Of a stretch of 64,000 nt of DNA, positions 11,301 through 22,071 are shown one piece after another. Within the stretch, counting starts at the first letter, position 1. Each line of letters begins with the position of its first letter. Origin of the DNA: Metellina segmentata. Its lineage: Eukaryota > Arthropoda > Arachnida > Araneae > Tetragnathidae. The stretch covers positions 72,615,477 to 72,679,476 of the forward strand of contig OX375873.1 in NCBI GenBank assembly GCA_947359465.1, read 5' to 3'. Below the pieces are notes generated by a model that ran no database searches, was not told the origin of the DNA, and was given only the letters and a program-made list of their open reading frames with translations. Position numbers and translations under genes: made by a program.

Positions 11301-12070
11301 TAAAATCTAACAGCATTGATGTCAGATACGGTAGGCAGTAGTTCATATGTTAATTGTAATAGTTATGATTAAACTTTTAAGGAAAATAATTTCGTTTTTA
11401 TATAAGTGCATTAATTACAATACTTAAGTGAAAAATAGTGGTTACGCCTAGTGGAGAGGGCCAATAACTCTCCCTGCTAAAGTGTAGGAAAAAATATTTC
11501 TCAAGAACATTAGAATGAAAATTAACCTAATTATTTCAACTGTCTTCTAAACTAATTCAGCTAAAAAAAGTTTACTCATAAAAAAAAGAAAGTTGTGTTT
11601 GTAAAGTAAAAAACGTCGAAACTGAAAAAAATATTCCCTGCGTAATGAATTAGTAGCTTGACGGTATAACGAACTTGGTGAAAAAAGTCATTTAGTATAC
11701 TTATAAAACCACCATCATCAGCATCGTGGATAAAAGCGACAATTATTTTCTTTTGGAGAATCTTCGGGATTTTTTAGAGGAAAAATTAAGAGTAATGAAA
11801 TTAGACATGAGGAAAAGTTAAGATCAGTTAAGAAGCCTTTATAAATAATAATGTTAATATGTATAATAAAATACGTAGGAAGTATTATCCTTTTCATGTA
11901 GTTTGTGAATTATAGAGGAAAACATTGATGAATTATACAAATGCGAATAAATTTTTCTCTTTGTAAAACAAGAAATAGGAATATAATGTACCAGGCAAGA
12001 AGCATGAATAAAATCCAAAAGGAAATAATAATAACTGTCCATACAAAAATAACAAAATAGAAACACAAGA
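8396..12070. other. AT-rich intergenic or intronic stretch
   Basis: No gene is recognisable. The only structure seen is a repeated motif, AGGCGATATT(A/T)GGAAC, at about 11022 and 11218 with related CCTACCC/GGTAGGC bits near 11232 and 11330, which might be subterminal motifs of a decayed DNA transposon. The short open frames at 8100..8312, 8301..8510 and 10409..10618 show no family features. Confidence 0.4.
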
Positions 12071-12301
12071 ATAAATGGTTGGCTTGGGTCCTGCGGTCTG
12101 GCCTTATCTGGCCATGTTTTTCCAGACACAAGACATACAATATCAAGTAATAGACATAAACAATATGAGAGGTTTACAGACACAGGAGTGAGAGAAATTC
12201 AAGCAGGGAGGAATGCACGTGACAGGAATTGAGCCTAGGCCGCCTACAAGTCACAAGTTGCCAGTGCAGTGGGTCTACCTACTGAACCATAACGGCCCCA
12301 A
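12070..12301 (-). mobile_element. SINE-B (tRNA-derived SINE), minus strand
   Basis: Read on the minus strand it starts GGGGCCGTTATGGTTCAGTA (box A-like), passes a box B-like GCTCAATTCCTGTCA segment, and ends with GTCTGGAAAAACATGGCCAGATAAGG. The same order (head, TTCGATTCCTGTCAGGT, then GTCTGGCACAGCATGGCCAAATATAAC) is found at 53703..53930 and 59480..59755. It is therefore a tRNA-derived SINE family transcribed by RNA polymerase III. Its 5' end abuts the 225-bp satellite. Confidence 0.75.
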
Positions 12302-14950
12302 GAATAAAACAACGCAATGAAATGGAAGCATGAAGCGAAAGTAATAAAACTGAAGTACAAAACGAAATTCCCAATAAGAGGTTTTGATAGAACTAATAAC
12401 ACACCAGTCGACTTGGTAAGTCTTTCAGGAAGATGCCAGTCCGAATCAATACTACAAATAGGTGTTTTCTTCATAAACGTACTCACTCGTATCCACTGAA
12501 TCACGACGGCCCCAAGAATAAAATAATAATAAAACAACATAATGAAATGAAGCATGAAGCGAAGTAATGAAACTGAAGTACAAAACGAAATTCACAATAA
12601 GAGGTGTTGGTAGATCTAATAACGCACCAATCAACATGGTAAGCCTTTCAGAAAGATGCCAGTCCGAATCAATACTACAAATTGGTGTTTTCTTCATAAA
12701 AGTACTCACTCATATCCACTGAATCACGACGGCCCCACGAATAAAATAATAATAAAACAACATAATGAAATGAAGCATGAAGCGAAGTAATGAAACTGAA
12801 GTACAAAACGAAATTCACAATAAGAGGTGTTGGTAGATCTAATAACGCACCAATCAACATGGTAAGCCTTTCAGAAAAAGATGAATGTCCGAATCAATAC
12901 TACAAATTGGTGTTTTCTTCATAAAAGTACTCACTCATATCCACTGAATCACGACGGCCCCACTATTAAGATAATAATAAAACAACATAATGAAATGAAG
13001 CATGAAGCGAAGTAATGAAACTGAAGTACAAAACGAAATTCACAATAAGAGGTGTTGGTAGATCTAATAACGCACCAATCAACATGGTAAGCCTTTCAGA
13101 AAAAGATGAATGTCCGAATCAATACTACAAATTGGTGTTTTCTTCATAAACGTACTCACTCATATCCACTGGATCACGACGGCCCCACGAATAAAATAAT
13201 AATAAAACAACATAATGAAATGAAGCATGAAGCGAAGTAATGAAACTGAAGTACAAAACGAAATTCACAATAAGAGGTGTTGGTAGATCTAATAACGCAC
13301 CAATCAACATGGTAAGCCTTTCAGAAAAAGATGAATGTCCGAATCAATACTACAAATTGGTGTTTTCTTCATAAAAGTACTCACTCATATCCACTGGATC
13401 ACGACGGCCCCACTATTAAGATAATAATAAAACAACATAATGAAATGAAGCATGAAGCGAAGTAATGAAACTGAAGTACAAAACGAAATTCACAATAAGA
13501 GGTGTTGGTAGATCTAATAACGCACCAATCAACATGGTAAGCCTTTCAGAAAAAGATGAATGTCCGAATCAATACTACAAATTGGTGTTTTCTTCATAAA
13601 CGTACTCACTCATATCCACTGGATCACGACGGCCCCACGAATAAAATAATAATAAAACAACATAATGAAATGAAGCATGAAGCGAAGTAATGAAACTGAA
13701 GTACAAAACGAAATTCACAATAAGAGGTGTTGGTAGATCTAATAACGCACCAATCAACATGGTAAGCCTTTCAGAAAAAGATGAATGTCCGAATCAATAC
13801 TACAAATTGGTGTTTTCTTCATAAAAGTACTCACTCATATCCACTGAATCACGACGGCCCCACTATTAAGATAATAATAAAACAACATAATAAAATGAAG
13901 CATGAAGCGAAGTAATGAAACTGAAGTACAAAACGAAATTCACAATAAGAGGTGTTGGTAGATCTAATAACGCACCAATCAACATGGTAAGCCTTTCAGA
14001 AAAAGATGAATGTCCGAATCAATACTACAAATTGGTGTTTTCTTCATAAACGTACTCACTCATATCCACTGGATCACGACGGCCCCACGAATAAGATAAT
14101 AATAAAACAACTTCATGAACTGAAGCATGAAGCGAAGTAATGAAACTGAAGTACAAAACGAAATTCACAATAAGAGGTGTTGGTAGATCTAATAACGCAC
14201 CAATCAACATGGTAAGCCTTTCAGAAAAAGATGAATGTCCGAATCAATACTACAAATTGGTGTTTTCTTCATAAAAGTACTCACTCATATCCACTGAATC
14301 ACGACGGCCCCACGAATAAAATAATAATAAAACAACATAATGAAATGAAGCATGAAGCGAAGTAATGAAACTGAAGTACAAAACGAAATTCACAATAAGA
14401 GGTGTTGGTAGATCTAATAACGCACCAATCAACATGGTAAGCCTTTCAGAAAAAGATGAATGTCCGAATCAATACTACAAATTGGTGTTTTCTTCATAAA
14501 AGTACTCACTCATATCCACTGAATCACGACGGCCCCACTATTAAGATAATAATAAAACAACATAATGAAATGAAGCATGAAGCGAAGTAATGAAACTGAA
14601 GTACAAAACGAAATTCACAATAAGAGGTGTTGGTAGATCTAATAACGCACCAATCAACATGGTAAGCCTTTCAGAAAAAGATGAATGTCCGAATCAATAC
14701 TACAAATTGGTGTTTTCTTCATAAACGTACTCACTCATATCCACTGGATCACGACGGCCCCACGAATAAGATAATAATAAAACAACTTAATGAAATGAAG
14801 CATGAAGCGAAGTAATGAAACTGAAGTAAAAAACAAAATTCACAATACGAGGTGTTGGCAGATCTAATAACACACCAGTCAACTTGGTAAATCTAACAGG
14901 GTGGTGCCAGTCCCAACCAACACAACAAATTGTTGTTTTCTTCGTATGAG
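12290..14950. repeat. 225-bp satellite, about 12 monomers with A/B dimer order
   Basis: Monomers of about 225 bp are aligned on the landmark GACGGCCCC (near 12507, 12732, 12957, 13182, 13407, 13632, 13857, 14082, 14307, 14532, 14757). The base pattern after the landmark alternates between CACGAATAA and CACTATTAAG, giving a 450-bp higher-order repeat over most of the array. Adjacent differences (GAATCACG/GGATCACG, ATAAAAGT/ATAAACGT) follow the same alternation. Inner monomers are nearly identical, while the first two and the last are more diverged, as expected under unequal crossing over. On the minus strand each monomer contains GGGGCCGTCGTGATTCAGTG, the SINE-B head. The recurring 61-codon open frames are by-products of the repetition. 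Confidence 0.97.
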
Positions 14951-15527
14951 CAGCCCAAGGGGCAAATAAAACTCGTAAAAGAAAAGACGAGCACTAACAG
15001 AGTGGAAACGACGTTAACTACAGTATAAAAATGTAACCACTTATGCACACTTATAATAATATAGGTTTGTTATGCGAATGTAGTATTCGTAAGCGTCGTT
15101 TTTATAAAAACTAGATTTTTTTTCATTCTTTATGTGTATAAAAAATGTACACATGCTTGATATATTTGCTCACAACTAGGATTTTCCCACTGTAATACCT
15201 ATGTCCGAATGATAAAAACCTTTAGCGTTGACACGAACTTTTATCCGGATATTTTGTACCAAGCAACAAATATTTCTCGAAGTCTCGGCACATCCTTCTC
15301 AAGATAAATCAGAGTCTTCAACAAAGTTTGAGTTTTAACCGAATCCCCGCTCTCTCTCTCTCTCTCTCTCTCTCTCTACCGCGTTCAGGCTCTGATTAAG
15401 TAAAGATGGAAGACATTTACATTTTCCATCCGTACTCAAAAGATCTCCAACGCTTTCCCCATGACAATTAAGCCACAGCTGGAATCAGAGACAGATAGAT
15501 ATGATCGCTTGCACAACTGATTAGAGG
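14951..15527. other. Non-coding stretch with (TC)n microsatellite
   Basis: No gene is seen. A (TC)n tract lies at 15351..15377. The sequence becomes less AT-rich towards the right. Confidence 0.5.
15351..15377. repeat. (TC)n microsatellite
   Basis: An uninterrupted dinucleotide run of about 13 units. It sits just before a locally GC-richer segment. Confidence 0.95.
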
Positions 15528-16043
15528 TTGGAACCCAGCTGGATTTGCAAATCGCGTTGCTCGAGGGTTCTATCTCTGCCGCGAGACCAAATCAGATTAT
15601 GTTCTACGACTTGTTCGAGGTTTTCCGAGAGCCCTAAGTCGAAAGAAAGTTATTATTTTTCTCTCTTCAGATTTCTGAAATGGAGTCTGGGGAGGGAAGA
15701 AGCCGTGCTTCTTGTGAATTGCACGTTCAGAACAATGACTATAAACAGTTTTCTAGAAGGGTGGAAGAAAAACACAACACGAAGACGGGTCAGAGATATC
15801 GACGTATACGTTTACATAAAGGATGGGAAAAGGAAGGGGGGGAAAAGTGAAATATTCAATAAATATAGGAAAAAGTGGGCGAAGTTTCCGGAAAAAGTTC
15901 CCGGACTCGCTGTTTGCAGTCATCGGCGTTCCTTCTCAGAATTTGAAGAATGTAAACAGGACGAAATCACGTTTTTGAGCTGTCTTTATTGGAAAGACTT
16001 TTCTCCGCGAACCGTTGCAGCCAGTTGTGGAATGGAGTTGTAG
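15528..16043 (+). other. Open frame of 171 codons, unrecognised, doubtful
   Basis: A GC-richer stretch (about 15500..16150) is open for 171 codons on the plus strand. The predicted product is basic and shows no domain, signal peptide or membrane segment that I recognise. The local rise in GC with a preceding (TC)n tract would also fit a non-coding first exon or promoter-proximal region. I do not call it a gene; transcript data would decide. Confidence 0.15.
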
Positions 16044-17761
16044 AGATTTTTGTGTGGAGACTTCGAACGGTGCGTTCGAAAAGTTTTATTTTTTTTCGGG
16101 TTTAAGTGTCTCGGCCGATCGATCGGACTTAATCGAAGGCTTGAACTGATCAATACAGAGCAGAGGAAATGAAATATATCGGTAAAATAACAATTGCTGA
16201 TTTCTTTTTCATCCACTCCAGGAGTGTGGCAGCTAGTTTTGTTGACAGAAAAATATTTGTGCTCCTCCGAATTTCCATGTTATTGACTGAATTTTGAAGA
16301 ATGCGAATTCAGCGAACTTCTTAATTCTAGAGCATTTTCGGGATAAAATTATCGAATAATTCTTGAGCTAGTAAATAGGTGGTCAAAATTTTAAAACTTC
16401 AAAATATGGTCAGTAAATATTAAAGAAGGTGAATAATTGTAAATAAATTGCTTGGTCAGCAAAACGTCCACCATCGTCAAAACACAAGCAAATAGCGAAT
16501 AGGAAAAAGGGAGTCTAATCACACATTTAAATTCGCGTTTTTCTCCTCGTTGTTTGCGAGCTGTAGGACAGAACAGGATTGGATTCCTGTTACCCTGGGT
16601 ATATTTTTCTCTTCAGTGTTAATAAAACTTGCCTTGTGTGTACGTTAATTATTTGATGTCGTCTAATGTACTGTTTATTAATTGATGTCGGTTTGTCGTA
16701 GCTTGGTCAAATATACCCCCTTGCGCCATGAAACCCAATCAACATTTCGTTGTTTACTTCTGTCCTGGTGTTGAAGGGCATTTTGTTTCCATTTCTATTG
16801 ACATTTCCTCACTTGTTTTAGTATTTATTGGACATACTATTTTGATGTTTTAAATTTGAATACAATACAGTTTGTCTAAGATTTCATGTATATAACAAGT
16901 ATATAGTTTTTTGTCATCAAATCGATGGATAACCGTAGATATTTTTATTGCATGAGGCATGACTTGTAAGGTGACTGACTTCATTATTTCTCTTCCACAA
17001 GTAGTCTACTGTGCAGGTTTGTTAATGAGTTTGTAAGGTTCGCCATCTCGCATCTTACAAGAAGTGAAACGCCAAGTTGGCAACCCTACATAGAAAACGC
17101 CAAGCTGGCAACCTAAGAACAAAGCTTTTTCAATTAAAAGAAACGTCCACAAGATTTCAAGCCGAGGAAGTGCGGCAAAAGCCAATTAAAAAAGTCAGAG
17201 CAATAAATAGTTACCGAGACAACTAAAAAGATAAAATCCATCTTTAGAAGAGGAGGTCAAGAAAAGATTATATACAGCCGGTGGGAAGAAAGTTACACTT
17301 TTCAATGCCTATCCAAATGTAATTGCTACTTTATACTACATGTAACTTACGTGACGTGACCGATTAAATTTAGTAAAATATACTCCAAATATGGAATTTT
17401 GACTCTGTGTCTTTTGATTCTTTTACTGAACTTTCACGACGGAGTTCATCAACAACCATCGGCCTCGGACCACTACTGAGTTGAAGATCGCATTTTCAAC
17501 TACTATTTGAGGAGTATTTGAAACCAAATCTCAAGTGCTACTTTATTTAAACATAAGTACTTAAATGTTTGATGGTTTAAACATTCTTTTTTGAATAACT
17601 TAAAAGAAAGATTTTTAAGATGCATTATTTTACTTTCCAAGGAAGTCAGCAGATACATTACTTCATATGTACGACCAAATTAGAAAACTTTTTTGGTAAG
17701 ATAAATATTTCATTGTAAACCCATAATTAATGAGCAAAAAATTATATTCTTCAATTAAAAA

Positions 17762-17807
<46 letters not shown>

Positions 17808-18708
17808 GCAAGTGTCATTTTATACAAATCTTTAAAATTCTATCTATATATACATGTCTTTTAAATATTCACATCTTTTCTAAGATATATCTGTCATTTT
17901 TCAAAAGATAATCTAGACAATACCGATTTCAAATTATTTTCAAGTAAATCCAATCGCATGAAGATTTGTTTCTATAAGTATTGTATAGAGAAAGTATATT
18001 TTAATGACTCAAATTGTTAAAATATGCTTGATATAATTCTTAAGCAATTAGATCTGCGAAATAAGTCACTCGGAAAATAAAAAAGCTGTTCGTTAATGGA
18101 ATTTTAATTGCATTTGAGATTTAGCATTTTAATGTACTGAGCAACGCAATTAAGTGTGTTTAATTAAGTTAAAATTAAATACACGATATCAACTAATGAT
18201 CTCAGAAGATTAAAGCATTTATTTATTACATCAGATCTTTAAATAAACTTTGAATTTTGTTTTGTGCTGAAATGTAAATATTATTAAATGAGGTTTATCT
18301 TTAGAAAATACACTAATTTGTTAAGGAAATCTTTTCAGTTCCAGTCTATTGATAACTTTTATCTCTAGTGTTAAGGAAAATGCAAAATATTTCAAGCTAT
18401 AGCTCACCAGTGAAATATTTTATTTCAAAAGAACCCATTGAACATATTATTTTAACAATTCAATTGATTTGCTCCCCGTACTCTTTTGAAAGTTAAATTC
18501 TTGATACCATAAGTTAAATATGGCATATTTAGATATGCATGGATTATAGTGACTATTATTTTTACCTTAATATAATGTGTAAAATATTAATATTTTAGTT
18601 AAATAGATAAGTAAACGATAACACTTCAAATTAAGGAGTGATGACTGTTTAAAATTCACATAAAGAGAAAAACTGGATTTCTTAAAGAAAAAAAAACCAG
18701 TACGTAGC
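16044..18708. other. No gene seen; diverged SINE-B tail and (TA)n tract
   Basis: About 16590..16745 matches the 3' half of SINE-B (GTCAAATATACCCCCTTGCG, GCCATGAAACCCAATCAAC). A (TA)n microsatellite lies at 17767..17805. A short repeated phrase, AACGCCAAG(T/C)TGGCAACC, occurs twice at 17068 and 17097. Nothing else is recognisable. Confidence 0.5.
17767..17805. repeat. (TA)n microsatellite
   Basis: A run of about 19 TA units within AT-rich non-coding DNA. Confidence 0.95.
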
Positions 18709-19163
18709 TCTTTATATTTAAAAAAAGTTTCCGTCGCCACACACACGCCACCGCCGCTGTCACAGGATTGAAAACTGGGTTTTTTCGTTCCATTTTTAGT
18801 AAGGATCTGAGCAAGTAAGGATAAGAAAATTATGAAATTAACATGGTTTAAGCTTGTTCACCGGACAATTTTGAAGTTTTTTTCCGATGCGGCTATTAGT
18901 TTATGGTTTATTAAGTGTCAAAATTGAAAAAGCGAAATTTCTAATGCGAGTGAGCAAAAAACGTTCAAATTTTCAGTCTTCAGTCGCGATTTTTTTAGAG
19001 TACCTCTAAGCGTAAATTTTTGCAGCTCGTCAAGTTTTTTTAGAAATTTCAAATTGATATAATTTTTTGAAATTCGGGAAAAATCGGGACATTTTTATTA
19101 TTTTTTTGTTAAAACTGTCACTGGGTTTGAGAGTGTAAACGAGCAGGGGGCGGAACTCTCTAC
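18709..19163 (+). mobile_element. Helitron, degenerate shorter copy
   Basis: It begins TCTTTATATTTAAAA and contains long segments shared with 36565..37953: CCGATGCGGCTATTAGTTTA, TTTATTAAGTGT, GCGAAATTTCT, GAGTGAGCAAAA, TTCAGTCTTCAG, AGAGTACCTCT and TTTTTGCAGCTCGTC. It ends with CGAGCAGGGGGCGGAACTCTCTAC, where the terminal hairpin (GGGGGCGGAGCCCCC in the better copy) has decayed on one side. No Rep/helicase coding is present, so it is non-autonomous. The sequence straight after it (CCCTTGCGCCATAAAG) is a SINE-B tail. Confidence 0.75.
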
Positions 19164-20113
19164 CCTTGCGCCATAAAGACAATCCAACCAACTTGACAAC
19201 CCAAACAACTGAAGTCAGTTTAGTTGTACTTTTCTTCTCTCGCTGCGCAAAAATTAGTTTTTTACCAAATGGATTCCATGAGGATGGTTAGTTGCGCTAG
19301 TAAAAACTAATTTTTAGCAACTCAGTTAAATATCAGTCAAAGAATCTTTTAAAATATTAAAGAAGTTGGTTGATCGTCCGTCTGCAAAGCGGTTCAGTAT
19401 CCATATCTCGCATCTCTGTTACAGTACAGCCATAACTTAGAAAAAAAAAGTGATTGTTTTTAGTTTTAAGTGTAAAAGACTGTTAATAGCTGTTCCTGCT
19501 TTCTGTGAAATTACCTGTAGATTCCAGTAGAGGACAGTATCGCAAAGTGCAGAAGAATGTATTCTGTAACGTCATAACCTGCGTCATCACAAGCGGCCCA
19601 GAATGCTTTGCGAAAAGGCAGAGAAAACAACGAGTGCGGAGGAGAAGGCTGATGACTTTGTATTAAACTAAATTTAAAATGTCTTTATTTTAATTTAATG
19701 TAATGTTTATTCGTCCAAGAGGTGTATGTTCCTGTATTGTGTGTTTGTGTTGTCCAAGCCATTAAAAGACTTGACGGTCTAATCCAGCTACCTTATTTCT
19801 GTCTTTGAAACACGCTGCAATGGACAATATGCATGTTTTTCAAATTAATTTTAAAATGAAAGAGCACGAAAAACTATGCAGAAAAATGCCACTTAAACTG
19901 CAATCTGACGACATTAATTATGTTTAAAACGCTTTTTAAATTGCTCTGAATACTTTCAATGAAAAACTGCAGTCGCTGACGATTCTTGCCTGTGACGTCA
20001 TAGTACACGATTTTCCCATCGAGCGTTCCTTGAACTGTGTTATCTCTATGGGTATCTTTTTAGTAGTCAGACAGAGTAGCAGTCATTTTTACAGATTTTT
20101 GATTAATTCAGCA
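19164..20113. other. Non-coding; possible upstream region of THAP exon
   Basis: Apart from the SINE-B tail at about 19160..19200 no repeat is bounded here. Two TGACGTCA/AACGTCAT-like motifs (about 19568 and 19991) and a GC-richer segment at 19555..19650 lie upstream of the decayed THAP exon, and might be remnants of its promoter. This is speculative. Confidence 0.3.
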
Positions 20114-20334
20114 ATGGAAGATTCGAAAATAGTTAAAAAGAAGAATTACAAATTTTGTATTGTTCCGTTTGTGTCATAATTCAACGATTAAAACACCAAA
20201 AAAAAGTATTTTTTGTTGTACCAAAATATGAAGAAGTTCGTAGAAGATGGTGCAGCGATATGAAAAGAGATGAAAATATAAATAAAAAGCTGTCTTCTAC
20301 TTCTTGCTTGCATTGCTGTGAAGATCATTTTTCG
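20114..20334 (+). pseudogene. Decayed THAP zinc-finger first exon
   Basis: A THAP domain is a C2CH zinc-binding DNA-binding module found in P-element and Kolobok-type transposases and in some host proteins. From the ATG at 20114 one frame gives NYKFCIVP, a second gives NSTIKTPKK, and a third gives VFFVVPKYEEVRRRW followed by CLHCCEDHFS. The zinc ligands C..C and C..H (CCEDHF) are in the right order, but at least two frameshifts in the A-rich middle separate them. The exon is followed by a consensus donor GTAAGT at 20335, as in multi-exon THAP genes. The inverted-repeat transposon begins 100 bp downstream, so the exon may be an upstream exon of that transposon's ancestral gene or an unrelated THAP relic. 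Confidence 0.65.
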
Positions 20335-20436
20335 GTAAGTTTAAAATACCAAAAATTATTTGTATTTTTAATTGTTTTTAAATGAAAATTGTGTGATTTA
20401 ATCTTGTGGGTAATCTTGTGTTGCTAGTGTTTTTGC

Positions 20437-22071
20437 TATAGGGTCATTCCACGTCAGTTCAACCAGGGTCCGACACCCATGGTCTCAGAATTTGATGAAA
20501 CTTGGCATGTTTGTTGCTTTTATGGATTTAAGAACACGTATAAATTTTTTTTGCTCTATCTCAAATGGCTTATGTTTTATAGCCTGTTAAAGTTTTTGCA
20601 ATTTTGCGGTTTTTATTGATCAGACGGAGGAAACCGAATTTGTTTTTTATAGAAAATAAATTATATATCCCTTGTTTATCAACCAATGATGATGAAAGAG
20701 TTTACATCAATATGTATAGAGTCTAGAAAAAAAAATTATGCCTGCAAGTATCTTATACATGGTTAGAAAAAATTCCAAAGTTCTATTTATAGATTTAAAA
20801 AATAAAATGGCGAGTTTTACGCTAAGTGGAATACTTTAAAAGGGTTAAGGACAATCAGAATTTTTTTTTGTATTCTTGTTCTAAAAGATATGCTCTACCA
20901 CATGGAAAAATAAAATGAATGCACACACTTAGTGTATGTTTGCACAATACATCAAAATGTGATTTTATTGATTCACTGAGCAGGTATTGAAGAGGATTAC
21001 AAAGACCTTTTTAGTATATTGTTTGTGAAGGAACAGTAAGAGAATGTATGCTAAGGCATTGCGACAAGTGTCCATCAAAATATAGCCTTGTCCAGTTTTT
21101 ACAGTCAAAATTTGAGAACTATGATGATGAAGACACTGTTGAGTACAATCAGTGGGTTTTGACTGATCGAACTGAAATGATAGGGTATTCGAGCTCAGTT
21201 GATGAGGTTAGTGATAACTTAGTAGAAAAACTGAACAGGTCAATACCTCATTCATACATTGCTAAATCACAAGATTCATTTATTAAAAGTTTAAAGGAAA
21301 CAGTTTCCTTAAATACAGCTGTTATCTCTGGATTTTAGTAAAAATTATGCTTTCACAATACAAAAAGAGGCGCATGGTTACCACTGGACCTCAGATTCAT
21401 GCACTATTCATCCTGTCATTATTCATTCACTGCAATGATGCAAGCAATAAAAAACTGAATTTACCTCTTTGTAACAAATCTGATGACCTTAAACATGACG
21501 CGAGTATGGTGAGTGAGTCAAGTGATTTCTATCTTTAAAGTGAGTAAAAATAATAAAGGAGTGAAAAAACCATTCATTTTATTTTTTTATGTGGTAGAGC
21601 ATATCTTTTAGAACAAGAATACAAAAAAAAATTTCTGATTGTCCTTAACCCTTTTAAAGGTATTCCACTTAGCGTAAAACTCGCCATTTTATTTTTAAAA
21701 TCCATAAATAGAACTTTGGAATTTTTTCTAACCATGTATAAGATACTTGCAAGCATAATTTTTTTCTAGACTCTATACATATTGATGTATACTCTTAAAA
21801 AATTTCATCAACATTGGTCGATAAATAAGGGAGATATAATTTATTTTCTAAAATAAAGAAATTCTGTTTCCTCCATCTGATCGATAAAAACCGCAAAATT
21901 CCAAAAACTTTAACAGGCTATAAAACATAAGCCGCTTGAGATAGAGCAAAAAAAATTATATGTGTTCTTAAATCCATAAAAGGAACAAACATGCCAAGTT
22001 TCATCAAAATATGTGATCATGGGTGTCAAATCCTTTTTTTTCTGGATGATTTGACATGGATTGACCCTATA
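20437..22071 (+). mobile_element. DNA transposon with ~490-bp terminal inverted repeats
   Basis: The left arm (20437..20921) and right arm (21571..22071) are inverted copies with only scattered differences. The element starts TATAGGGTCATTCCACGTCA and ends, on the minus strand, TATAGGGTCAATCCATGTCA. Both ends abut TATA, compatible with a TA or TATA target. Between the arms lie about 650 bp containing a fragment of a transposase (21048..21540). The central coding region is much too short for a whole transposase, so it is an internally deleted, non-autonomous copy. The transposase fragment appears related to that of the element at 48681..51138. Confidence 0.85.
21048..21540 (+). pseudogene. Transposase fragment of the DFAEN/SQFKN family
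   Basis: The first open piece reads CDKCPS near its start, then YNQWVLTDRTEM, LVEKLNRSIPHSYIAKSQ and FIKSLKETVSLNTAVISG, stopping just where the catalytic-looking DFAENY block is expected. After the stop the related reading continues with NYAFTIQK and, after a frameshift, HGYHWTSDSCTIHPV. I recall this order (CxxCP, WxxTDR, HSYIAK, DFAENY, YHW) from uncharacterised transposase-like proteins in arthropods and cnidarians. The downstream DG-SQFKN and HGKGPVDG blocks, seen in the element at 48681..51138, are deleted here. It is clearly non-functional. Confidence 0.6.

Noticed and set aside
12452..14435. Series of near-identical 61-codon minus-strand frames (MLIGALLDLPTP...)
   Set aside because: They recur with the 225-bp satellite period and differ only where the monomers differ; nothing suggests selection on the frame, so they are products of the repeat.
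15528..16043. 171-codon open frame as a host gene
   Set aside because: No domain, homologue or start context recognised; local GC content alone can explain the open frame. Kept only as a doubtful open stretch.
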